A stretch of 64,000 nt of DNA from Azorhizobium doebereinerae UFLA1-100. Lineage in GTDB: Bacteria > Pseudomonadota > Alphaproteobacteria > Rhizobiales > Xanthobacteraceae. Position numbers and translations under genes: made by a program. The notes beneath the pieces are model-generated. The model was given only the letters and a program-made list of their open reading frames with translations. It searched no databases and was not told the DNA's origin. Shown here one piece after another: positions 34,046-43,681 of this stretch (its first letter is position 1; every line of letters begins with the position of its first letter). The stretch spans positions 1-64,000 of the forward strand of contig NZ_AXBA01000027.1 in the NCBI RefSeq assembly GCF_000473085.1. Reading direction: 5' to 3'.

Positions 34046-35244
34046 GGTGTTCCTCCTCTCCCGTAAGGCGCCAACACGAGGTCGCGCGTGACGATCACTC
34101 GGACCGGGAAGCCCGGTCGGATGGTGAGCGTCGGCTGGATGTTGAGCTGGCGCTGGACGATCTGCTGGCCAGTCTGACTGATGCTGTTCGACGCGCCGCT
34201 GCGGATCGCCTGCACGAGATTGTTCTCGTCCTGGCTGGTGCCGGCTTCGGCCCCGACACTGAGCAGGGTCGACAGGACGGCCGCCTTGAACAGCATGCCC
34301 CAATGATTGTCGACCTCGTCCTCGAGTCCGGCATAGCCTTCGGTGTCTGCGCCGGGCTGGCGCTCAAGCACGATCGACGTACCGTCCGGCATGATGACGC
34401 GGGTCCAGACCAGCAGGATGCGGCTCTGGCCGAAAGCGACCGAGCTGTCGTACTGGCCGATCAGCTTGGCGCCCTGCGGGATCAGCAGATACTGACCTGT
34501 CGGGCTGTCATAGACCGCCTCGGTCACCTGGGCGGTGATCTGCCCGGGAAGGTCGGAGCGGATGCCGGTGATGAGCGCGGCCGGGATGACCGTACCGGCC
34601 TGCACGACATAGGGCGACGCCTTGGCTTCGAGCCGGTCGGTGCTCACTGTCCGCCTGTCGGGCGTGGCGCTGAGGAAGGCGGTCTTGCGGTCCTGCATGT
34701 TCTGCGCAGACCCGGCGTCGACCGGCGGTGTGGGCGTTGGACCCGTCGTTGTGCTTGTCGACGGAGGGGTCACGAGGCTCACCGGCTGCGGCTGCTGGTT
34801 GGTCTGGGCAAACAGGCGACTGACGCGCGCCGCCTCGGTCTCTTGGGCAAGGCGCTGCGCCGCGGGATCCGGCGTGGCGTTCGGCACGGTCGTGTTCGGC
34901 GCCGCGCCGGCGTTCAGGATCGGCTTACCGAGATCCCCAGGCAGTGGCGGCCCGAGCGGCGGCGCCTGACGCGGTAAGCCGGTGTAGTCCTTCGGCAGGC
35001 CAGCGAGGCCCTCGGCCGACGGCCGGTTCTGGGTACTGAGCAACTCCTGGCCGGACTGACCCCTGTTGTGGGTCTGGAGCGCGTAGCCGAGCGCTCCTGC
35101 GACGGCGAGCGCAGACACGCCGCCGAGGGTGATCAGCACCTTGCGCGAGAGGCGCATCACGCGCGGCCGCTCGCCTCGCAGGCGCAAATCGGGCGGGACC
35201 ACGGGCGTCGTCGGCGCCGGTTGTTCTTCCGGCTCGTCGGTCAT
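34042..35244 (-). CDS. trbI: Conjugal transfer protein TrbI (VirB10-like)
   Basis: The 400-residue protein has a short cytoplasmic start, one membrane segment (about 35-55), a Pro-rich periplasmic linker and a C-terminal VirB10 beta-barrel domain (QAGTVIPAALITGIRSDLPG, then LLIPQGAKLIGQYDS). It spans the envelope and forms the outer-membrane core of the type IV secretion channel with TrbG and TrbF. It overlaps trbG and DUF2274 by 4 bases or fewer. Confidence 0.95.
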   Translation of the reverse strand: MTDEPEEQPAPTTPVVPPDLRLRGERPRVMRLSRKVLITLGGVSALAVAGALGYALQTHNRGQSGQELLSTQNRPSAEGLAGLPKDYTGLPRQAPPLGPPLPGDLGKPILNAGAAPNTTVPNATPDPAAQRLAQETEAARVSRLFAQTNQQPQPVSLVTPPSTSTTTGPTPTPPVDAGSAQNMQDRKTAFLSATPDRRTVSTDRLEAKASPYVVQAGTVIPAALITGIRSDLPGQITAQVTEAVYDSPTGQYLLIPQGAKLIGQYDSSVAFGQSRILLVWTRVIMPDGTSIVLERQPGADTEGYAGLEDEVDNHWGMLFKAAVLSTLLSVGAEAGTSQDENNLVQAIRSGASNSISQTGQQIVQRQLNIQPTLTIRPGFPVRVIVTRDLVLAPYGRGGTP

Positions 35245-36314
35245 GACCGCGGCCTTCCATCGGTGCGGACGATGCGGACGCGCCGCTCACTGTCCTTGTC
35301 GCCGAGACGAAGTTCGGCCGCGGCGAACAGGCGATCGACGATGTAGTAGTAGCCGCGCACGCGGTAGTTCACCAGCTCGGAGCCGCCGGCCGGACCGATG
35401 ACGAAGAGCGGCGGCATCTCGCCTTGGCGGATGCCGGACGGGAATTCGATGAAGACCTTCTGGCCGTCGTCGAAGGCGCGCAGCGGCCGCCACGCTGGGT
35501 TGTCGCCCTCGATCGCATAACGGAAGCTGATCGAGGCGAGATCGACACCGGTCGCGATCGGCGCCGCTGCCTCCGCCGAGGCGTTCTGCTGACGCAGCGC
35601 GATGAGCTGGTCTTCGGGGTACTGCCAGGAGACCGAGGCCATGTAGGTCTTTTCGGTCGAGCGCAGCTCCAGCAGGTAAGTCCGGCGATCGGTATTGATG
35701 ACGAGGTTCGTCACCAGGTCGGGCCGCGTCGGCTTGACCAAGATATGGACCTTCTTGGTTGCGCCGGCTCCGCTCTCGGTGTCACCGATGATCCAGCGCA
35801 CGGTGTCGCCGGCGGCAACCGGCCCCGTGCCCACGAGCTGCTCACCTTCCTGCAGGGCGATGTCGGTGATTTCGCCCGGCGCTGTATAGGCTTGATAGAG
35901 CGCGCCCGCCGAATAGGGATAGACTTGCACCGCGTTGATGAAGCCGTTGCGGACCGGCTGGATGCGCGCCGCCGCGTTGGCCTGGTTGACGCGCACCGTG
36001 GGATCGGGCGCTTCTGGCGCGGGTTTGCCGGTGTTGAGCGGCTTCATCTGGCCCGGCAGCGGCAGAGGCTTCGGCAGCTCGACTATCTTGACCGGGGCCG
36101 GCGGATCGACGGCGAGCTTCGCCGGCACAGCGCTGTCGTAGTTGATATCGGGCGGGATGAACGGATGCGCGCAGCCGACGAGGGCGGAGACGGACAGGAG
36201 TAGAGCCGCAAAGCCGGCTTTACGGAAAGGCGTAATCCCGCCTTCCCGCTTCTGTTGAGAGACGGAGAGACGTGAAGCCGGACCGCCGGCTTCCATGGAA
36301 ATCGGCGGGGTCAT
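35241..36314 (-). CDS. trbG: Conjugal transfer protein TrbG (VirB9-like)
   Basis: From ATG 36314 (behind AAGGAGC) the protein has 357 residues. A lipoprotein-like signal ends at LVGC (Cys about residue 48) and the VirB9/CagX domain ends in GYYYIVDRLF. It is part of the outer-membrane core complex. The open frame extends upstream to 36476 but that part overlaps trbF and is not coding. Confidence 0.92.
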   Translation of the reverse strand: MTPPISMEAGGPASRLSVSQQKREGGITPFRKAGFAALLLSVSALVGCAHPFIPPDINYDSAVPAKLAVDPPAPVKIVELPKPLPLPGQMKPLNTGKPAPEAPDPTVRVNQANAAARIQPVRNGFINAVQVYPYSAGALYQAYTAPGEITDIALQEGEQLVGTGPVAAGDTVRWIIGDTESGAGATKKVHILVKPTRPDLVTNLVINTDRRTYLLELRSTEKTYMASVSWQYPEDQLIALRQQNASAEAAAPIATGVDLASISFRYAIEGDNPAWRPLRAFDDGQKVFIEFPSGIRQGEMPPLFVIGPAGGSELVNYRVRGYYYIVDRLFAAAELRLGDKDSERRVRIVRTDGRPRS

Positions 36315-37000
36315 TGTCCCAGCTCCTTCGACCAGTTGATGGCGGTGACGTAGATGCCGAGCGGATTCTTGCGGAGCGCATCGGCGGTGGTGGGCGGCTG
36401 GACCGCCACGGTGAGGATGGCGGTCCAGCGCGAGGTCTCGGCGAGCGCGCCGTCCTCGTAACGATGCTCGACCCATTCGACACGGAAGCTCGACGGTGAG
36501 GCGCGGATGACGCTGGAGACGTCGATGGCGATCTGCTGCTTGCCGAGCTTGGCAAAGGGATCGTTGGCGCGGGCATAGTCGTTCAGCGCCTGGGAGCCCG
36601 AGGTGGTGGTGAAGTTGTAGGCCTCGAGCCAGTTCTGCCGCACGATGATCGGATCGGCGGGCAGCGAGCGGACGATCTGGATGAAGTGTGCGAGATACCA
36701 GGCGATCTCCGGATCGCTCGGAGCATAGTCCGCAGTGGCGGGCGCCACGGCCTGGGCCTGGCCGAGCTTGTCGACCTGAACCACCCAGGGGACGATGCTG
36801 CCGTGGGTCGATTGCCAGACGAGACCACCAGCAAGCCCCACTGAGAGCGCTAGCGAACCAAAGGCCATGAGCCGCCAGTTCTTGGCCTGGACGCGGGCGG
36901 AGCCGATCCGCTCATCCCAGGCCTGGGCCGCACGCTGGTAAGGGGTTTCAGGTTCAGGGGTGCGGCCGTAGCGGACCGACGGACGGCGGAAGAGCGCCAT
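36311..37000 (-). CDS. trbF: Conjugal transfer protein TrbF (VirB8-like)
   Basis: The 229-residue protein has TrbF features: TPYQRAAQAWDERIGSARVQ before a single membrane segment (about 45-65) and a periplasmic VirB8-like domain (SSFRVEWVEHRYEDG). It bridges the inner-membrane complex and the core of the secretion channel. Confidence 0.93.
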   Translation of the reverse strand: MALFRRPSVRYGRTPEPETPYQRAAQAWDERIGSARVQAKNWRLMAFGSLALSVGLAGGLVWQSTHGSIVPWVVQVDKLGQAQAVAPATADYAPSDPEIAWYLAHFIQIVRSLPADPIIVRQNWLEAYNFTTTSGSQALNDYARANDPFAKLGKQQIAIDVSSVIRASPSSFRVEWVEHRYEDGALAETSRWTAILTVAVQPPTTADALRKNPLGIYVTAINWSKELGQ

Positions 37001-37003
37001 CTT

Positions 37004-38359
37004 CTATTCTCCTCCCGAGAGATCGACGGAATGGCCGCCGCCATGGCTGTCGCCGGACTTGAGAGCCTGCACGGCGGCTTGCGCGCCGTGGCTCATGGAT
37101 TGATTGCGCCTCATGCGCTGAGCCCAGGCCGGCGGCCCGGACGATTCTGCCGCGCCAGAGGAGCCGCTTGCGGCTTCCGCGCCGCCGACCGTTCCCGCCG
37201 TCGACGAGCCGCCGGTGGCCGCGAAACTGGACCGCGCCCCGGCCGAGAAGCTCTCCCGCATCGAGCTTGCCGCGCGCCCGGCCGCGCGGCGGGCCGGCGC
37301 CGCGGCGGCGGACGCGGCGGCACGGCCGACGCCGCCAAGTCCCGCCGCAACTCCACCTGCGCCGGACCGGCCAGCAGAGGCGAGGCTGTAGGCGGAGGAG
37401 GCGCCGCCAGCCATCGCCGCGCCGCGACGGGCGGCGGCGGCCGTACCGGAGGCTGCCGCCATCGCTCCCCTCCCGGCAAAGCCCAGCGCGCCGGCGCCGG
37501 CCATGGCCGTGCCGGCGACTGCGAGGCCAGTGCCAACGGCAGCACCCGCGCCGAGTTGGGGAGCGCCGGAGACGAGACCGGTAGCGATGCCCGGGCCAAA
37601 GATGCCGAGGCCGAGCATGGCGAGCGCGGCGAGCACGACGGAGAGCGCTTGCTCGATCGTCGGCTGTCCCCCGGCATAGGTCTGCGTGAATTGGGCGAAG
37701 AGCCCGGTGCCGATGCCGACGATGACAGCCAGCACCATCACCTTCACGCCGGAGGCCACGATGTTGCCGAGCACCTTCTCGGCCAGGAAGGCGGTCTTGT
37801 TGAAGAGCGCGAAGGGAATGAGGATGAAGCCGGCGAGAGTCGTCAGCTTGAACTCGATCAGCGTGACGAAGAGCTGCACCGCCAGGATGAAGAAGGCGAT
37901 CAGCACCAGCAGCCAGGAGACCATGAGCACCGCGATCTGTACGAAGTTCGCGAAGAAGCTGGTGAAGCCCATCATCTGGCTGGCGGCGTCGAGCAGCGGC
38001 TGGCCCGCATCGAGCCCCACCTGGGCGAGCTTGCCGGGCCGCAGGAAGTCGGCCGTCGAGATCGAGGAGCCGCCGGCTTTCAAGCCAAGGCCCGCGAAGC
38101 TGTTGAAGACGATGGCCGAGAGATTGTTGAAGTTGGTGATGATGAAGGCGAAGAAGCCGATGTAGAGCGTCTTCTTCACGAGCCGTTGGAGAATGTCCTC
38201 GTCGGCGCCCCAGGCCCAGAACAGGCCCGCCAGCGTGATGTCGATGACGATCAAGGTCGAGGAGAGGTATCCGACTTCGCCCTTGATCAGGCCGAAGCCG
38301 GAATCGATGTAGGTCGTGAAGGTGTTGAGGAAGGTGTCGATGACGCCGACGTTGTTCAT
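37004..38359 (-). CDS. trbL: Conjugal transfer protein TrbL (VirB6-like)
   Basis: The 451-residue polytopic membrane protein starts MNNVGVIDTFLNTFTTYIDS behind GGGAG. It has about six hydrophobic segments in residues 25-310, then a long Ala/Gly/Ser-rich C-terminus. It forms the inner-membrane channel part. The low-complexity tail produces many spurious open frames on both strands. Its start overlaps trbK-alt. Confidence 0.92.
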   Translation of the reverse strand: MNNVGVIDTFLNTFTTYIDSGFGLIKGEVGYLSSTLIVIDITLAGLFWAWGADEDILQRLVKKTLYIGFFAFIITNFNNLSAIVFNSFAGLGLKAGGSSISTADFLRPGKLAQVGLDAGQPLLDAASQMMGFTSFFANFVQIAVLMVSWLLVLIAFFILAVQLFVTLIEFKLTTLAGFILIPFALFNKTAFLAEKVLGNIVASGVKVMVLAVIVGIGTGLFAQFTQTYAGGQPTIEQALSVVLAALAMLGLGIFGPGIATGLVSGAPQLGAGAAVGTGLAVAGTAMAGAGALGFAGRGAMAAASGTAAAARRGAAMAGGASSAYSLASAGRSGAGGVAAGLGGVGRAAASAAAAPARRAAGRAASSMRESFSAGARSSFAATGGSSTAGTVGGAEAASGSSGAAESSGPPAWAQRMRRNQSMSHGAQAAVQALKSGDSHGGGHSVDLSGGE

Positions 38360-38688
38360 CGCGCATCTCCCGCCGCGTTGGTGGCCGGCGCAGCCGCGCC
38401 CGGGGGCGTTTGTGGCGGCAATGGCCGCGCCGGCCTGCCGAAGAAGCGCCGGCGGTTCTCCTCCCAGACCGCCACGCAGCGCGCGGCTTCGGCGTCCTGC
38501 GGTCCGAGCGCGCTGCAACGGCGCAACTCGGCCGTGAGGTCATCGGATGCCGGGGCGACAGTGTTCGGAGAGGTCTCGGCCGCGGGCGCCGAGGGACGCC
38601 GATTGACTACGACGAGCGCCGCGATGAAGCACGCGATCAGGGCGACGATCGCGGCGGCGCGGAAGACCTCCGACCTGCCCAGCATCAC
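38356..38688 (-). CDS. trbK: TrbK-alt, putative entry-exclusion protein
   Basis: The 110-residue protein has one N-terminal membrane segment (about 10-28), then a small domain with two Cys (RRCSALGPQDAEAARC) and VWEENRRRFFGR, the pattern of TrbK-alt. TrbK-type proteins block entry of a second copy of the element. It is located between trbL and trbJ as expected. Confidence 0.85.
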   Translation of the reverse strand: MMLGRSEVFRAAAIVALIACFIAALVVVNRRPSAPAAETSPNTVAPASDDLTAELRRCSALGPQDAEAARCVAVWEENRRRFFGRPARPLPPQTPPGAAAPATNAAGDAR

Positions 38689-38694
38689 GCCACC

Positions 38695-39432
38695 TCAGTT
38701 GCCGCTGAACATGGTGACGTTGCCGGGCTGGTAGCCGCTGCGCGTCGAGAAATTCTTGTAGTTCTGTTGGCCCTGCGCCTCGGCGGCGGCGACGCGCGCC
38801 TGCTCCAGTGCATCGGCGCGGCTCTTTGCCGAAAGCACCGCGACGACATCGGAGAGCTGCTGGGATTGCAGCGCCAGAAGCTGGTTGCCGGCCTGGGCGG
38901 CCTGCAGCGCACCCGTCGCGCTCTGGCTGGCCGTCACCAGCGAGGTCATGGCGCTGGAGTTGGTCGGGATGTTGCCAACGACACCGGCCTGAACCTTCAG
39001 GCTGTCCTCGAAGGCGCCGACGGAGTTCTGCCAGCGCTGTTGAGCGTTGGCGACCATGGCGGTGGTCGAGCCCGTCCCCGCCGCCGTGCCATAGCTGGTC
39101 GAATAGGCGGTCTGAATGCGCTGCACATTGAACGAAATGTTCTGCGCCTGGCTGAGCAGCGACTGGGTCTGGGCGATCGACGACTGAAGCTGGGTCAGCG
39201 TCGACATCGGCAGGTTGGCGAGATTGCGGGCCTGGTTGATCAGGCTCGTCGCCTGGTTGTTGATCATCGTGATCTGGTTGGTGATCTGCTGTAGCTCGCG
39301 CGCTGCCGTCAGCACGTTCTGGCTGAAGTTGGTCGGGTCGTAGACGATCCATTGCGCCGAGGCGGGCGGTACGGCGATGGCCAGGGAGAGCACGGCGGCG
39401 CTCGCCGCCGCCAGATGGCGCAGCTTGATCAT
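38695..39432 (-). CDS. trbJ: Conjugal transfer protein TrbJ (VirB5-like)
   Basis: From ATG 39432 the 245-residue protein has a Sec signal peptide cut after PASAQ and a Gln/Asn-rich coiled-coil body (ELQQITNQITMINNQATSL), typical of TrbJ. It is a periplasmic/pilus-tip-associated component. The frame continues upstream to 39480, but GGAG and the trbE overlap support 39432. Confidence 0.92.
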   Translation of the reverse strand: MIKLRHLAAASAAVLSLAIAVPPASAQWIVYDPTNFSQNVLTAARELQQITNQITMINNQATSLINQARNLANLPMSTLTQLQSSIAQTQSLLSQAQNISFNVQRIQTAYSTSYGTAAGTGSTTAMVANAQQRWQNSVGAFEDSLKVQAGVVGNIPTNSSAMTSLVTASQSATGALQAAQAGNQLLALQSQQLSDVVAVLSAKSRADALEQARVAAAEAQGQQNYKNFSTRSGYQPGNVTMFSGN

Positions 39433-41867
39433 GATGACGTCTCCAGGTTGGTCAGGTCGGGGATGAGATCGGCCGCCCACAGAAGCTCGCGATCGGCAAG
39501 CCAGGTGGGCGTGAATGCCTCGCGGCCGTGCTCGGCAGTGACGCGCTCGATGGCGGCGTGATCGGCCTTTGACGACGCCGCGCAGAAGGCGAGCGCGACG
39601 GGTCCGAGCCCCAGCTCGAACAGCCGGTTGCCCCGGCGGGATTGGCAGTAATAGTCGCGCTTCGGCGTCGCCCGCGCGAGGATCTCGATTTGGCGATCGT
39701 TGAGGCCGAAGCGCCGGTAAATCGCCGTGATCTGCGGCTCGATCGCGCGTTCGTTCGGCAGGAAGATGCGTGTCGGGCAGCTCTCGACGATAGCGGGCGC
39801 GATGTTGCTGCCGTCGATGTCCGAGAGAGATTGCGTGGCGAATACGACGGAGGCGTTCTTCTTACGCAGCGTCTTCAGCCATTCACGAAGCTGCTGCGCG
39901 AAGGCCGGGTCATCGAGGACCAACCAGCCTTCGTCGATGATGAGCAGCGTCGGCCGGCCGTCGAGCCGGCCCTCGATGCGATGGAAGAGATAGGTCAGCA
40001 CGGCGGGCGCCGCGCCGGCGCCGATCAAGCCCTCGGTCTCGAAAGCCTGCACTGAGGCGAAGCCGAGCTGCTCAGTCTCGGCGTCGAGCAGCCGGCCGGA
40101 GGGGCCTCCGACGCAATAGGGTTGCAGCGCCTGCTTCAGCGCCGTCGATTGCAGCAGGACCGCCAGGCCCGTGATGGTGCGCTCACCCACGGGCGAGGAC
40201 GCCAGAGACGTTAGCGCCGACCAGACATGCTCCTTGGCGGTCGGGTCGATGGTGACGGCTTCCTTGGCGAGGATCGCCGTCACCCACTCCGCCGCCCAGG
40301 CGCGCTCAGCCTTGTCGTCGATCCGCGCCAGCGGTTGGAGCGAGACCGAATGGTCGGAGCCAGCGGAGAGCGAGCCGCCGAGATCGTGCCAGTCGCCGCC
40401 CATGGCGAGCGCGGCGGTGCGGATCGAGCCGCCGAAATCGAAGGCGAAGATCTGGTTGTTGCGATAGCGGCGGAACTGCATCGCCATCAGCGACAGCAGC
40501 ACCGACTTGCCGGCGCCGGTCGGCCCGACGATTAGCGTATGACCGACGTCGCCGACGTGAAGGCTCAGCCGGAACGGCGTCGAGCCTTCCGTCTTACCGA
40601 ACAGCAGCGGCGGCGCCTGGAAGTGCTCGTCGCGCGCCGGCCCCGCCCAGACCGCCGAGAGCGGGATCATGTGGGCGAGGTTCAGCGTCGACACCGGCGG
40701 TTGACGGACGTTCGCGTAAGCGTGGCCGGGGATCGACCCGAGCCAAGCCTCCAGGGCGTTCACCCCTTCCGGCATGCAGGTGAAATCGCGGCCCTGGATC
40801 ACCTTCTCGATGAGGCGGAGCTTCTCGGCCGCAAGGCCGGGGTCTTCGTCCCAGACGGTGACAGTCGCGGTGATGTAGGCCTGCCCTACATCGTCCGTGC
40901 CAAGCTCCTGCAGCGCGAGGTCCGCGTCGGCCGCCTTGTTGGCGGCGTCGCTATCGACCAGCGTCGAGGCCTCGTTGGTCATCACCTCCTTGACGATGGC
41001 GGCGATCGACTTGCGCTTAGCGAACCACTGCCGCCGGATCTTGGTCAGCAGCTTCACCGCTTCGGTCTTGTCGAGCAGGATCGCGCGCGTGGACCAGCGG
41101 TACGGAAAGGCGAGCCGGTTCAGCTCGTCGAGGATTCCAGGATGTGTCGCGGTTGGGAAGCCGACGATGGTCAGCGTGCGGAGGTGATGCGACCCTAGCC
41201 GCGGTTCGAGGCCGCCCGCGAGCGGCTCATCGGCCAGAAGCGCGTCGAGGTGCATCGGCGTCTCAGGGACGCGCACCCGCTGCTGGCGGGTCGAGATGGT
41301 CGAGTGCAGGTAGGTCAGTGTGTCGCCGTCGTCGAGCCAGGCGACCTCGGGCATGAAGCCCTCGACCAGTTGCAGCACGCGGTTGGTGCGATCGACGAAG
41401 CCGCGCAGCAGCTCCCAGGGATCGACGCCGCTCTGGGCGCGCCCTTCGTAGAGCCAGCCCTCGATGCGCGAGGCGTCCTCCGCTGGCGGCAACCAGACGA
41501 AGGTCAGGAAATAGCGGCTCTCGAAATGCGTGCCTGCTTCCTCGAAAGCGTCCTGCCGTTCGAGATCGACCAGCGCCGACGCGGCGTCGGGAAAGGCCGA
41601 ATGGGGATAGGTCTGCGCGGCGATCCGCTGCGCCTCGACGAAGATCGCCCAGCCGGAGCCGAGGCGGCGCAACGCGTTGTTGAGCCGTGCGGTGACGCCG
41701 ACCAGCTCGGCCGGTGTCGCGCTGTCGAGGTCCGGCCCACGAAACCGCGCCGTGCGCTGAAAGGAGCCGTCCTTGTTGAGGACTATGCCCTCCTCGACCA
41801 AAGCGGCCCAAGGCAGGAAGTCGGCGAGGCCGGCGGCGTGACTGCGATATTCGGCGAGGTTGAGCAT
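39429..41867 (-). CDS. trbE: Conjugal transfer ATPase TrbE (VirB4-like)
   Basis: The 812-residue protein has an N-terminal CagE/TrbE domain and a C-terminal ATPase with Walker A GPTGAGKS near residue 446 and Walker B LLIIDEGW near 647. It powers pilus assembly and substrate transfer at the inner membrane. It overlaps trbJ by 4 bases and begins 8 bases after the end of trbD. Confidence 0.95.
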   Translation of the reverse strand: MLNLAEYRSHAAGLADFLPWAALVEEGIVLNKDGSFQRTARFRGPDLDSATPAELVGVTARLNNALRRLGSGWAIFVEAQRIAAQTYPHSAFPDAASALVDLERQDAFEEAGTHFESRYFLTFVWLPPAEDASRIEGWLYEGRAQSGVDPWELLRGFVDRTNRVLQLVEGFMPEVAWLDDGDTLTYLHSTISTRQQRVRVPETPMHLDALLADEPLAGGLEPRLGSHHLRTLTIVGFPTATHPGILDELNRLAFPYRWSTRAILLDKTEAVKLLTKIRRQWFAKRKSIAAIVKEVMTNEASTLVDSDAANKAADADLALQELGTDDVGQAYITATVTVWDEDPGLAAEKLRLIEKVIQGRDFTCMPEGVNALEAWLGSIPGHAYANVRQPPVSTLNLAHMIPLSAVWAGPARDEHFQAPPLLFGKTEGSTPFRLSLHVGDVGHTLIVGPTGAGKSVLLSLMAMQFRRYRNNQIFAFDFGGSIRTAALAMGGDWHDLGGSLSAGSDHSVSLQPLARIDDKAERAWAAEWVTAILAKEAVTIDPTAKEHVWSALTSLASSPVGERTITGLAVLLQSTALKQALQPYCVGGPSGRLLDAETEQLGFASVQAFETEGLIGAGAAPAVLTYLFHRIEGRLDGRPTLLIIDEGWLVLDDPAFAQQLREWLKTLRKKNASVVFATQSLSDIDGSNIAPAIVESCPTRIFLPNERAIEPQITAIYRRFGLNDRQIEILARATPKRDYYCQSRRGNRLFELGLGPVALAFCAASSKADHAAIERVTAEHGREAFTPTWLADRELLWAADLIPDLTNLETSS

Positions 41868-41875
41868 CGCGAGCC

Positions 41876-42151
41876 TCAGATCCCGAGGTGGGGCGGATAG
41901 CGGAGGTGCCGGCGCACCACGTCGACGAACTGCGGGTCACGCTTGGCCGCCCAGACGGCTGCGGCGTGGCCCACCGCCCAGATCAGCGCGCCGGGAATCC
42001 AGAGGCGAAGGCCGAGGGCGATCGCCGCCGCCAAGGTGCCGTTGGCGATCGCGACGGTCCGTGGCGCGCCGCCCATCAGGATCGGGTCGGTGAGCGCGCG
42101 ATGGACCGGCGCGAAGAAGCCGGGCACGTCCGGGTCGACGATCGCGGCCAT
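41876..42151 (-). CDS. trbD: Conjugal transfer protein TrbD (VirB3-like)
   Basis: The 91-residue protein (PGFFAPVHRALTDPILMGGAPR, then one or two membrane segments) matches TrbD. It is a small inner-membrane protein working with TrbE. The ATG at 42151 overlaps the stop codon of trbC. Confidence 0.9.
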   Translation of the reverse strand: MAAIVDPDVPGFFAPVHRALTDPILMGGAPRTVAIANGTLAAAIALGLRLWIPGALIWAVGHAAAVWAAKRDPQFVDVVRRHLRYPPHLGI

Positions 42152-42492
42152 CAGATCAGCGCTCCGCCAGAGAAGCTGAAGAAGGACAGGAAGAAGCTCG
42201 ACGCGGCGAAGGCGATCGAGAGGCCGAACACGATCTGGATCAGCCGGCGGAAGCCGCCCGAGGTGTCGCCGAAGGCGAGCGTCAGGCCGGTCACGGTGAT
42301 GATGATGACCGAGATGATCTTGGCGACGGGGCCTTGCACGGACTCCAGGATGGAGTTGAGCGGCGTCTCCCACGGCATCGAGGAGCCGGAGGCGTAGGCG
42401 GCGGGCGCAAAGGCCAGCGTGAGGGTGGCGAGCGTGAGTAGCTCCGCCAGGCGGCGGCGCGATTGGCGAGCGACGGCGAGAACACGGATCAT
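42151..42492 (-). CDS. trbC: Conjugal transfer pilin TrbC (VirB2-like)
   Basis: The 113-residue pro-pilin has a long signal peptide ending in AYASGSSMPWE and two hydrophobic segments of the mature pilin (IISVIIITVTGLTLAFGD; IQIVFGLSIAFAASSFF). TraF at 49346 is the expected processing protease. The start ATG at 42492 overlaps trbB. Confidence 0.92.
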   Translation of the reverse strand: MIRVLAVARQSRRRLAELLTLATLTLAFAPAAYASGSSMPWETPLNSILESVQGPVAKIISVIIITVTGLTLAFGDTSGGFRRLIQIVFGLSIAFAASSFFLSFFSFSGGALI

Positions 42493-43487
42493 GATGGGTC
42501 TCCGAGGGGCAAGGGGTCGCCGCCCGCCCCGGCGGACTGGACACGGTAATCGCCGGTGGCGGGATCGAGCCCGGCGATGAGGGCGAGTTCGGAGAGACGG
42601 CGTTCGGTGCCACGGCCGCGCAGCACCGCGACGAGATCGATGGTCTCGGCGATCAGCGCCTTGGGGACGGTGACGACGGCTTCCTGGATGAGTTGCTCGA
42701 GGCGGCGGATCGCGCCGAGTGCGGTGCCGGCGTGAATGGTGCCGATCCCGCCGGGATGGCCGGTCCCCCACGCCTTCAAGAGATCGAGCGCTTCGGCGCC
42801 GCGGACTTCGCCGATCGGGATGCGATCGGGCCGCAGCCGGAGCGAAGAGCGGACCAGGTCGGAGAGCGAAGCGACGCCGTCCTTCGTCCGCATCGCGACC
42901 AGATTGGGGGCGCGGCATTGCAGCTCGCGCGTGTCCTCGATCAGCACCACCCGGTCGCTCGTGCCGGCGATCTCGGCCAGCAGCGCGTTGGTCAGCGTCG
43001 TCTTGCCGGTGCCGGTGCCGCCGGCGACCAGGATGTTCTTGCGCGATGCCACGGCAGCACGCAGCGCCGCGGCCTGGCCGGCGGTCATGGTCCCGGCGGC
43101 GACGTAGTCGTCGAGCGTGAAGACCGCGACGGCGGGCTTGCGGATCGCGAAGGCCGGCGCGGTGACGACGGGAGGCAGCAGCCCCTCGAAACGCTCTCCC
43201 GTTTCGGGCAGCTCGGCCGAGACACGCGGGCGCTCGGCATGGACCTCGGCGCCGACATGGTGCGCGACCAGGCGCACGATCCGCTCGCCATCGGCGGCGG
43301 ACAGCGTCCGGCCGGTGTCTTCGAGCCCACCCGACAGCCGGTCGATCCAGAGCCGGCCATCGGGGTTGAGCATCACCTCAACGATCGACGGGTCTTCGAG
43401 GAAGGCGGCGATGGCCGGGCCGAGCGCGGTGCGCAGCATGCGCGCGCCGCGTGAGAAGGCCTCAGAATGGAGTGGAGCAACCGCCAC
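42489..43487 (-). CDS. trbB: Conjugal transfer ATPase TrbB (VirB11-like)
   Basis: The 332-residue hexameric ATPase has Walker [10 protein letters not shown] near residue 155, an Asp box (IEDTRELQC) and a His box ([14 protein letters not shown]). It sits at the base of the secretion channel. It is the first gene of the trb operon and lies 18 bases downstream of a long palindrome at 43506-43528. Confidence 0.95.
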   Translation of the reverse strand: MAVAPLHSEAFSRGARMLRTALGPAIAAFLEDPSIVEVMLNPDGRLWIDRLSGGLEDTGRTLSAADGERIVRLVAHHVGAEVHAERPRVSAELPETGERFEGLLPPVVTAPAFAIRKPAVAVFTLDDYVAAGTMTAGQAAALRAAVASRKNILVAGGTGTGKTTLTNALLAEIAGTSDRVVLIEDTRELQCRAPNLVAMRTKDGVASLSDLVRSSLRLRPDRIPIGEVRGAEALDLLKAWGTGHPGGIGTIHAGTALGAIRRLEQLIQEAVVTVPKALIAETIDLVAVLRGRGTERRLSELALIAGLDPATGDYRVQSAGAGGDPLPLGDPS

Positions 43488-43505
43488 GATCGTTCCCGTC
43501 GGAAG

Positions 43506-43528
43506 GCCAATCGCGACACGCGATTGGC
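43506..43528. promoter_or_regulatory. 23-base palindrome at the head of the trb operon
   Basis: GCCAATCGCG (43506-43515) and its exact complement (43519-43528) are separated by ACA, ending 19 bases before the trbB start. Its position suits an operator controlling the whole trb operon. The gap also has an 8-base inverted repeat CAAGTATT (43570-43577 with 43614-43621) in an AT-rich stretch, probably promoter DNA. I see no gene in 43529-43681. Confidence 0.6.
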
Positions 43529-43681
43529 GACGGGGATGATTAGAAAAGGAAGAAAATGGGGCGCTTCAACAAGTATTCATGTGGCGTAGTGGCCCGGCGT
43601 AAAGCAGAGAAAAAATACTTGCTGGGTGCGGAGTGGCTCTTAGCGTTCCTTGCCTGCCGTCTGCTCGTTTGCCGCCGTCGG

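Noticed and set aside
37031-38734. A 567-codon plus-strand frame across trbL
   Set aside because: Shadow of the Ala/Gly-rich trbL tail; no ribosome site or recognisable domain.
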